Assembly (NCBI GenBank): GCA_027924585.1
Contig: BSBM01000307.1
Coordinates: forward strand, 9,880,001-9,944,000
Direction of reading: 5' to 3'
DNA length: 64,000 nucleotides
DNA from: Larix kaempferi
Lineage: Eukaryota; Streptophyta; Pinopsida; Pinales; Pinaceae
Shown here: positions 56,140-64,000 of the stretch, in pieces
How the letters are laid out: each line of letters opens with the position of its first letter
Numbering within the stretch: position 1 is the stretch's first letter
Notes under the pieces: generated by a model
What the model saw: only the letters and a program-made list of their open reading frames with translations
The model's database searches: none
What the model was told of the DNA's origin: nothing
Made by a program: the position numbers and the translations under genes

Positions 56140-56575
56140 CTACAAAACAAGTTAAATTGCATGATTAGAAACATCTCATAATTTTCAGAACAAATTCTTT
56201 CACATAAAGAAATATGTCATACAGTCATGCAATTATTTAAGCCAATGCTTCAATACAACATTTATCCATATCCCGTAACTTTCTAGATGCCTTCCAATCT
56301 CTACCATAACATTGTTAAGAGTGTGCACAACTCCCAACATGTCAGCAAAGAGGTTTCATTCTAGATAAGTAGCAATGGAATGTTGTACAGTGCCATAGGC
56401 CACTTACCCATCATATGCATATTAGTAGTATACTGTTCATTAATGCAAATATGAAAAATACACAACCTAAGTCTAGGAACATAAGTATATACATAATTGA
56501 ACAGTATTATTTAAACAATCAAATATACAAGAAATGACAATTCAAATACTTATCTTTGTTTGTTTGTTGTCAGGT
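56140..56575 (-). other. Conserved non-coding spacer in C3
   Basis: T-rich, stop-rich on the minus strand, homologous to C1 8583-9000 and C4 62817-63252. It occupies the place of the integrase C-terminus. It contains GGGTAAGTGG (near 56400) and ends in TTTTGTAG. Confidence 0.7.
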
Positions 56576-57298
56576 GGACTCCCTCTCAATATTTGCTTCC
56601 TTGAATGAACTGCTGGAGTGTGCTCCCTCTTGATCTTTGCTTCCTGGATTACATGTCCTAGCTGCTTCTGCCCATAGATGCATGGGTAGATCCTGGTCAT
56701 GCAGTATTGCCCTTGCTGCTTCCATGATTGTTCTATTCTTTCTTTCTGCAACTCCATTCTGTTGTGGATTGTAAGGAGCAGTCAATTCCCTCTTAATCCC
56801 TAAATCACTACGTAACTTCTTGAAGTCACCTGAAGTGAATTTTCCACCATTGTCGGATCTGAATGTTTTGATCTTCTTATCAATTTGGTTGTCCATCAAG
56901 GTTTTGAATTCCTTGAACTTATCAAACACTTCATCTTTGTTCTTCAAGAAGTAAACCCAACTCTTCCTGGAGAATTCATCAATGAAAGAGACATAGTAAG
57001 CATACCCACTCAGAGAACTGGATGACATTGGACCACATACATCAGTGTGGATAATTTCCAAGATACTTTTTTCCTTGCTTTCACTGCTTGGAAATGCCTT
57101 CATTATGTTCTTTCCTTTTGCACATCCTTTGCAAACACCTTCATGCTTGGTCTTGATTTCAGGAAGACCTTATACAGCTTTACTTGCAATTGGTAATGCT
57201 CTGTAGTGCATATGTGCAAGTCTTCTATGCCAAAGTTCATTTGGCTCCATGGATTCATGTACCATGGCATGCTCAGGTTGTCCCTTCAATATGTACAA
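56570..57298 (-). pseudogene. C3 integrase, C-terminally truncated
   Basis: GAG-pre-integrase zinc finger (LWHRRLAHMH... CKGCAKGK) with one TAA near 57168, then HTDVCGP, FRSDNGG and PYNPQQNGVAERKNRTIMEAAR: all three catalytic acids are present. After HLWAEAARTCNPGS the normal integrase sequence stops and 20-30 unrelated codons end the frame. Confidence 0.9.
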
Positions 57299-57985
57299 TC
57301 ATCCCTCTTGCTCTCCAATCACCACTACATCATCAATAGTTTTACCCTTTGGCCACATTAGGACTTGGCCATCTACAAATGCAACCCTCATGCCTTTTGC
57401 ATCCAACGCAGAGATGGAGAGTAAGTTCTTCTTGAGTCTAGGTACAAATAACACATCTTTCATCTTCAAGGATTTTCCAGATTCTAGGTTGTAGGAGGCT
57501 TCTCCACTTCCTTTGATAGGGTATTGATATTCATCCCCAAGTTTCACTTTATAGGGTGATTCATGTTCAGACAGATTTACAAAAGATCCTTTAAACCCAG
57601 TCATGTGTTTAGAAGCCCCACTGTCAATTAGCCAATCATTACAACCATGAGAAATAGTACCTGTGAGAGCAGAGATTAGAACATACTCTTCTTCGATTGA
57701 TGAGTCATCATCATCACTTTCTGCTCTAGCTTTCTTCCTGGGAGGTTCATCATCCTCAGCAGCATGAGCATGATATCTTCTTTTGTTATTCTTCTTCTTC
57801 TTGTTGAAGTTGTTGTCTTTCTTCTTCTTGGGGCAATTTGAAGCAAAGTGTCCCATTTCATTACATTCGTAACATCGAACATGAGATAGATCTTTCTTCT
57901 TGTGATGAGGATGAGAATGTTTCTTGTTATGATATTTCTCCCTCTTAAAATTGCTTCCCTTGGTGTGAGCTGTGAGGGCTTGATC
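57299..57985 (-). pseudogene. C3 zinc knuckle and protease
   Basis: CCHC knuckle CYECNEMGHFASNC, Lys-rich and acidic hinge, then DWLIDSGASKHM (protease DSG) to KKNLLSISALDAKG. It is open from 57856 to 57299 and ends in a stop just before integrase. Confidence 0.9.
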
Positions 57986-58624
57986 TTAATTCCCCATTTT
58001 TTCTTCTCGTGCCACACGCCTTGCTTCTTCTTGTGAGCATTCTTCCCGCAGTTTGCTGAAGGATACCAACTTCTTTCTTGCACAAATTCCTTGGATAAAG
58101 GAATCCCATGACCTGGGTAGGCCATTCAGAGTGGTCATGACAACTTCACCATTCTCCACCATTTCATCCACTGCTTCTAGTTGTTCCTTGATCTAAGAGA
58201 CCCTAGAAAAATAAGATTGAATGGATTCAACATTCTGAAGATTTATCCCTTTCAATTGGTTCCGCAGAGTCATCTTCTGATTTATGTTCTTCCCTTCAAA
58301 TAGCTTGGAAAGGGAATCAAACATCTCTTTGGGTGTCTTCAGAGATGACACATGGGGGATGAGATGGTCCTGGATAGAATCAACAATGATTCTCTTTGCC
58401 TTGACCAAGTTCTTCTTGTGAAGGGCTTTAGCCTCTTCTCCCTCTGGGACAGGGACCTCTTCCCTTATGTAAGTATCCAATTCATTTTCTTCCAGGATTA
58501 ACCCAATCCTATACTTCCAGGCTCGGAAGTTATCAGCCCCTTCAAGCTTATCCTCAAGCTTGGTGTGGTGAGACATGTTAAAGAGTACTTCAAATGGAAA
58601 TAGAAAATATTTAGGTCTTACCAC
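57986..58624 (-). pseudogene. C3 gag
   Basis: Probable start MSHHTKLEDKLEG at 58576. FRAWKYRIGLILEENELD, NQLKGINLQNVESIQSYFSR, a stop near 58193, then LNGLPRSWDSFIQGICARKK. Homologous to C1 gag. Confidence 0.9.
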
Positions 58625-59136
58625 TTGATTTGCTGAAAGCTGGATCTGGTCCCGGATTAGGGTTTGTCAAAGAAACCCTAAAAATTCAAAATGTGAATTT
58701 CAACTTTCTGAAAGGATAGAAAGATGCGCCTTGATGAGCCGATTACTTTGGTGTATTCAGAATTTGAGATCTGCAAAGCTTCACCCTTCAGAAATGCTTG
58801 TTAGTCTTCCCGGGTTCACTAAGGAGGACCTTAAATTAGGGTTTGAGTTTCCCGAAGATTTACCCAGCCAAAAATATCGATCCAAATCTCTAAACTTCGA
58901 TTTTCCAAGGAGCTTCCAGCTATGTCTTCAAATTTCAGAAATTCCTATTTTTGTGGAAACCCTAATTTTTAGGGCCAAAACTGAAACTGCTCAGAACTTA
59001 ATTCGGATTTGGCAAAAAGATTCACCTTGTTGAGGAGAGTCAATCTATCATATTTCTTTTCGAAAACCTGTGGAGAGAAACCCAAAAACAAGAAGCCCTA
59101 GATTCCGCAACTGCATAGTGTCTTCTTCTCACGTTA
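58625..59136 (-). other. C3 5' leader
   Basis: Non-coding, similar to C1 10696-11209; starts after the primer site and holds GGTAAGACC shortly before gag. Confidence 0.75.
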
Positions 59137-59148
59137 GCTCTGATACCA
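59137..59148 (-). other. C3 primer-binding site (initiator tRNA-Met)
   Basis: Minus strand TGGTATCAGAGC with no gap to the LTR at 59149. Confidence 0.93.
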
Positions 59149-59743
59149 TGTTAATTTTCGAGCATTAATTCACAATACTCTAGGATCTTTACTGAGAGAA
59201 TAACATGTACAATATATCAATGCATATCAATCATAACAAGCATATCAATCATCACAAGATGCAATCATAAGAGAAAATAGACACACAGAGTTTCCGTGGG
59301 GAAAACCCTAAGGTGAAAAACCCCACAAATTTCTCAGAGATAGATAGAGCAATAGCACAACCAAAGTACAACCCAAGTACATAGAGATAGACTCCTCCTA
59401 GTAGCTGATCCTCCTCCTCACATGTGCGCCACTTTCCGAGTGATGGATAAGTGAGTAAGTGAAGTGATCAAATAGAGAGATCCCGCTCTCTATTTATACT
59501 TGTTCTGAGGAGCCTAATAAACCTATGGGGTCGACTTGTCTAACTCATCCTAATAACCCCGGGTTAACTTAATCAGGGCCGACCCCACACATGGTGGTCT
59601 AATAACCCATCGGCAAGTTACGACACTTGCAACACTTGTCAATACAAATGACGACACTTCCATATAGAGGAATAATACATCTCTATAGGAGTACAATAAA
59701 ACACATAGATGAAATACATTCCAAAGTTACATATACATCAACA
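59149..59743 (-). repeat. Shared LTR: C3 5' LTR and C4 3' LTR
   Basis: 595 bp. To its left is the C3 primer site; to its right is the C4 purine tract CTCCCTCTTA. One LTR therefore serves both units, as in tandem arrays. Confidence 0.93.
59489..59498 (-). promoter_or_regulatory. TATA box in shared LTR
   Basis: Minus strand TATAAATAGAGAG context, same place as in C1 and C2. Confidence 0.6.
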
Positions 59744-60006
59744 CTCCCTCTTAACTACGAAGGTATTTCTTGACACAGATCTGCTAACACAAGTCTTCTT
59801 CTCTAGATCATCATCAGCAAATCATCATCCTCGAATCATCGTCATCATCACTGTTGTTTCTATCTCAATCAATCTCTGATCTACTCATCATAGGAAGTTC
59901 TACAGAGCCAGTCCTTTTTCATACTGGATGTAGGCCCACCACCTGTAGGTCTTCATCATCACTGGCCATACTATGGAATACTCAGGACTGATTATGTGCC
60001 TCAACA

Positions 60007-61127
60007 AAACCTCGAAAGAGCATCCTAGGATTGATTATGAGCACACTGCTCAACCTATCGGATCTCCAAGGATATTTTACATGTTGACCTTCACAAAACC
60101 TACTCAGAGCATCCCAAGATGTTACGAGCAAACCGCTCTACCTGTCTAGATCTTGATAGAGCATCCCAGGCTGTTACGAACACACCGCTATACCTGTCCA
60201 TATTTTAAAGGATTGTTTCTATGTGAACTTTCGCAAAACCTACTCAGAGCATCCCAGGATGTTACGAGCAAACTGCTCTACCTGTCTGGATCTCAATAAA
60301 GCATCCCAGGATGTTACGAGCACACCGCTCTACCTGTCTGGATTTTAAAGGATCTTTTCTATGCGAAACTATAGCAAAACCTACTCAGAGCATCTCAAGA
60401 TGTTATGAGCACACCGCTCCACCTGTCCGAATCTCGATAGAGCAACCCAGGCTATTACGAGCACACCGCTTTACCTGTCCAGTTTTTAAAGGATCTTTTC
60501 TATGCTACCTGCACAACCTGTCCATGGCCACAGAGTATCAAACCAATACTCATCATACATCATCCTGATGTACATCATCACATGATCAACCTGATCATCA
60601 TCATAGCATCGACCTGACGCATATCATCTGGAGCAACATCCTAAAGCTCATCATTTGTGATCATCCTAATCATCATCATAGCATCATCCTAATGCATATC
60701 ATCTGGAGCAACATCCTGAAGCTCGTCATATATGACCATCCTGATCAAACAATATATCCATCTGATGCATACAAAGTATCTACCTGATACATATCATCAT
60801 ACATGATCACACTGATCATACAAGTATCCACCTGATACATATACAAATACATGATCTACCTGATCATACAAGTATCCACCTAAGACAAATCCATGATCCA
60901 ACTGATCATCTCAAGCATCCAACATGATGCATACATACATATAAATGATCCAATTGATCATATCTAGCATCCAACATGATGCGTACATACATATACATAT
61001 AAATGATCCAACTAATCATATCTAGCATCCAACATTATGCGTACATATACATATACATGATCACACTGATCAAAGCATCCAACTGATGCATATACAAAGC
61101 AATAAATGGAGCATCGTCCTAATGCTC
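60007..61127. repeat. C4 3'-UTR tandem arrays
   Basis: Same arrays as 53330-54450, unit for unit, with scattered single-base differences. Confidence 0.85.
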
Positions 61128-61207
61128 ATCATCTAGCGCTTACATCCACAGCCATGGGAAGGATCCTCCTTTCACCATGCTTGGAATGGCTCCAGCAGAT
61201 GTGTCCA

Positions 61208-61690
61208 TCACTTCTTCCTCGAAGTTTCGTCGATCTGAATAACACCAAGCTTCTCTCTGAAGTACTCGAACTTCACTCTAGCTAGTGGTTTCGTCAGTAC
61301 ATCTGCAACCTGTTCATCTGTTGCAACATATAGGAGCTTCACTGCTCCTTTCTGCACCATATCTCTGATATAATGATATTTGATCTTGATGTGCTTCAAC
61401 CTACCGTGGAACACCAGGTTCTCAGACAGCTTCACACAACTCTAGTTGTCACAAAAGATACCAGTAGCCTCCAACGAGAGATCAAATAACTCAGACAGTA
61501 GCTTCCGAAGCCATACTACCTCACAACTAGCCAAACATGCTGCAACATGCTCTACTTCGGCTGTACTCGGTGCTACGCAGGATTGCTTCCTGCTAAACCA
61601 GGAGATCACACCTGATCCCATACTAAAGCAACACCCAGAAGTGCTCTTCCTATCTGCAACACTGCCTGCCCAATCTGAATCAACATAACC
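61208..61690 (-). pseudogene. C4 RNase H (copia)
   Basis: As in C3, with the same TAG after CDN and the stop at the RT junction, so these lesions predate the duplication. Confidence 0.88.
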
Positions 61691-62816
61691 CTATAGGTTA
61701 AACTTTTGATTCGCATCATACTTGAACCCATAGTCAACTGTACCCTTCAGGTACCTCAGAATATGATTTACAGCAACCAGGTGAACACTCCTCGGATCCG
61801 TCAGGAACTGACTCAATGTGTTCACCACAAAGCAAATATCTGGTCTTGTGTTCTTCAGGTACATCAAGGACCCAATCATCTGACGATACATAGTGACATC
61901 AACCGGCTCAGATGAAGCATCACATAGAAGCTTCAGGTTCGATGCCATAGGTGTGGCCATGGCCTTGTAGTCCATCATCCTGAACCTCTTCAGGATCTCT
62001 ACTGCATACTTCCCTTGTCCAAGGAAGATACCATCTGCACTCTGCCACACCTCCATGCCTAGAAAATAGTGCATAATCCCCAAGTCCTTCATCTCGAACT
62101 CGGCTACAAGCTTCCTCTTAGTATCAACAATCAAACTATCATTGCCTGTTACAAACAGATCATCCACATACAGAAATAGTATCACTAGATTTCCTTCCTC
62201 AACCTTGTAATAAAGGTTGGAATCTGCTTAACTCTTGGTAAAGCCCAAACTGGATAGGAAACCGTCCATCCTACCATACCAGGTCCTGGGAGCTTGCTTC
62301 AAGCCATACAAGGCTTTCTTCAATATGCACACATATGACTCCCTGTCATGTGTCTCAAAACCAAGTGGCTGTTCCACATACACTTCCTCCTTGACTACAC
62401 CATTCAAGAAAGTTGTCTTGACATCCATCTGGTGTATCTTCCATTTCATCACTGCTGCCAGAGAAAGTATTGATCTGATGGAAGTGTACCTGGCTACAGG
62501 AGCAAAAGTTTCTTCATAATCTATTCCCTCTTTCTGAGAGAAGCCACGAGCTACGAATCTTGCCTTGTATTTCTCTATGATGCCATTTGCAGCATGCTTG
62601 ATCTTGTAGATCCATTTGGAAGTCACAACAGACTTCCCTTCAGGTCTTGGGACTGCATCCCAAACATCATTCTTCATGATCGACTGGTACTCCTCGATCA
62701 TGGAATTCTTTCCGAATCCTGGGAACTTAAATATATTCAATATCTTCAATAGATAATTATGTTGTTGAAACAAATGTTGTAGTCCTTCTTTTGTAGGTGA
62801 AGGTATACAGTCTTTC
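61691..62816 (-). pseudogene. C4 reverse transcriptase (copia)
   Basis: As in C3: YVDDLFVTG box, [38 protein letters not shown]. The same TAA after FTKS (62228) is present. The junction TTTTGTAG/GAAAG is at 62816. Confidence 0.92.
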
Positions 62817-63252
62817 CTACAAAACAAGTTAAATTGCATGATTAGAAACATCTCATAATTTTCAGAACAAATTCTTTCACATAAAGAAATATGTCATACA
62901 GTCATGCAATTATTTAAGCCAATGCTTCAATACAACATTTATCCATATCCCGTAACTTTCTAGATGCCTTCCAATCTCTACCATAACATTGTTAAGAGTG
63001 TGCACAACTCCCAACATGTCAGCAAAGAGGTTTCATTCTAGATAAGTAGCAATGGAATGTTGTACAGTGCCATAGGCCACTTACCCATCATATGCATATT
63101 AGTAGTATACTGTTCATTAATGCAAATATGAAAAATACACAACCTAAGTATAGGAACATAAGTATATACATAATTGAACAGTATTATTTAAACAATCAAA
63201 TATACAAGAAATGACAATTCAAATACTTATCTTTGTTTGTTTGTTGTCAGGT
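62817..63252 (-). other. Conserved non-coding spacer in C4
   Basis: Same spacer as 56140-56575. Confidence 0.7.
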
Positions 63253-64000
63253 GGACTCCCTCTCAATATTTGCTCCCTTGAATGAACTGCTGGAGTGTGC
63301 TCCCTCTTGATCTTTGCTTCCTGGATTACATGTCCTAGCTGCTTCTGCCCATAGATGCATGGGTAGATCCTGGTCATGCAGTATTGCCCTTGCTGCTTCC
63401 ATGATTGTTCTATTCTTTCTTTCTGCAACTCCATTCTGTTGTGGATTGTAAGGAGCAGTCAATTCCCTCTTAATCCCTAAATCACTGCGTAACTTCTTGA
63501 AGTCACCTGAAGTGAATTCTCCACCATTGTCGGATCTGAATGTTTTGATATTCTTATCAATTTGGTTGTCCATCAAGGTTTTGAATTCCTTGAACTTATC
63601 AAACACTTCATCTTTGTTCTTCAAGAAGTAAACCCAACTCTTCCTGGAGAATTCATCAATGAAAGAGACATAGTAAGCATACCCACTCAGAGAACTGGAT
63701 GACATTGGACCACATACATCAGAGTGGATAATTTCCAAGATACTTTTTTCCTTGCTTTCACTGCTTGGAAATGCCTTCATTATGTTCTTTCCTTTTGCAC
63801 ATCCTTTGCAAACACCTTCATGCTTGGTCTTGATTTCAGGAAGACCTTCTACAGCTTTACTTGCAATTGGTAATGCTCTGTAGTGCATATATGCAAGTCT
63901 TCTATGCCAAAGTTCATTTGGCTCCATGGATTCATGTACCATGGCATGCTCAGGTTGTCCCTTCAATATGTACAATCATCCCTCTTGCTCTCCAATCACC
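63247..64000 (-). pseudogene. C4 integrase, C-terminally truncated (best copy)
   Basis: Open over 242 codons from 63975. HHCC finger (LWHRRLAYMH, CKGCAKGK), HSDVCGP, FRSDNGGEFT, NGVAERKNRTIMEA. Same abrupt end after AARTCNPGS as C3. The stop that breaks C3 near 57168 is Glu here. Confidence 0.9.

Larger units (their letters stand above)
52472..59743 (-). mobile_element. C3: Ty1/copia element, left unit of a tandem pair
   Basis: LTRs at 52472-53066 and 59149-59743, both 595 bp with about seven mismatches. Purine tract, repeat-rich 3' UTR, RNase H, RT, spacer, integrase, protease, gag and primer site in order on the minus strand. The right LTR is shared with C4. The left flank GAGAT (52467-52471) cannot be compared with a right flank in the window. 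Confidence 0.94.
59744..64000 (-). mobile_element. C4: second tandem copia unit (cut by window end)
   Basis: Repeats 53067-57323 at a constant offset of 6677 with no net indel and roughly 1% mismatches. It contains purine tract, 3' UTR arrays, RNase H, RT, spacer and integrase. Its 5' part is outside the window. Confidence 0.94.

Overview
The window is plant nuclear DNA made almost entirely of nested LTR retrotransposons. The evidence is initiator-tRNA-Met primer sites next to TG...CA LTRs, plant-type Ty1/copia and Ty3/gypsy polyproteins, and an absence of intact host genes. The depth of nesting and many old, nonsense-riddled copies suggest a very large plant genome; a gymnosperm is plausible, but the sequence does not prove it. 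I name the elements N1, C1, G1, C2, G2, S1, C3 and C4.

Layout: N1 (1-5489, minus) is a young LTR element with no pol. It has 2.02-kb LTRs and one uninterrupted 923-codon ORF of unknown function. It sits in the third ORF (ORF3) of a gypsy element, as does C1 (5580-11785, minus copia, perfect 5-bp target duplication). After this ORF3 copy and an LTR ending at 14129 comes a primer site and the gag-pol of G1 (plus gypsy, to 44422). G1 pol carries an RNase H-like domain before the reverse transcriptase and another after it. Its integrase is split by C2 (19215-25228, plus copia). A repeat-rich spacer (26268-28570) leads into G1 ORF3, which is split again by G2 (about 29905-41057, minus gypsy) and by S1 (42182-43330, apparent solo LTR). 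G1 ends in an LTR remnant that abuts a LINE reverse-transcriptase fragment.

From 44.7 to 51.5 kb the DNA is AT-rich and mostly unassigned, with one small LRR-like relic. A decayed gypsy integrase tail (51.5-52.5 kb) is the target of C3 (52472-59743, minus copia). C3 shares its right LTR with a second, almost identical copy, C4, which runs off the window. They form a head-to-tail array with a 6677-bp period.

Relations: C1-C4 are one copia family in different subgroups. In C1, C3 and C4 the integrase C-terminus is replaced by a shared non-coding spacer, so these copies would need enzymes supplied in trans. G1 and G2 are different gypsy lineages, but both carry an extra ORF3 after integrase with a globular N-terminal part and a long coiled-coil C-terminal part. 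The most unusual items are the intact N1 ORF, the domain orders of G1 and G2, the two ORF3s, and the nonsense-only decay of G2.
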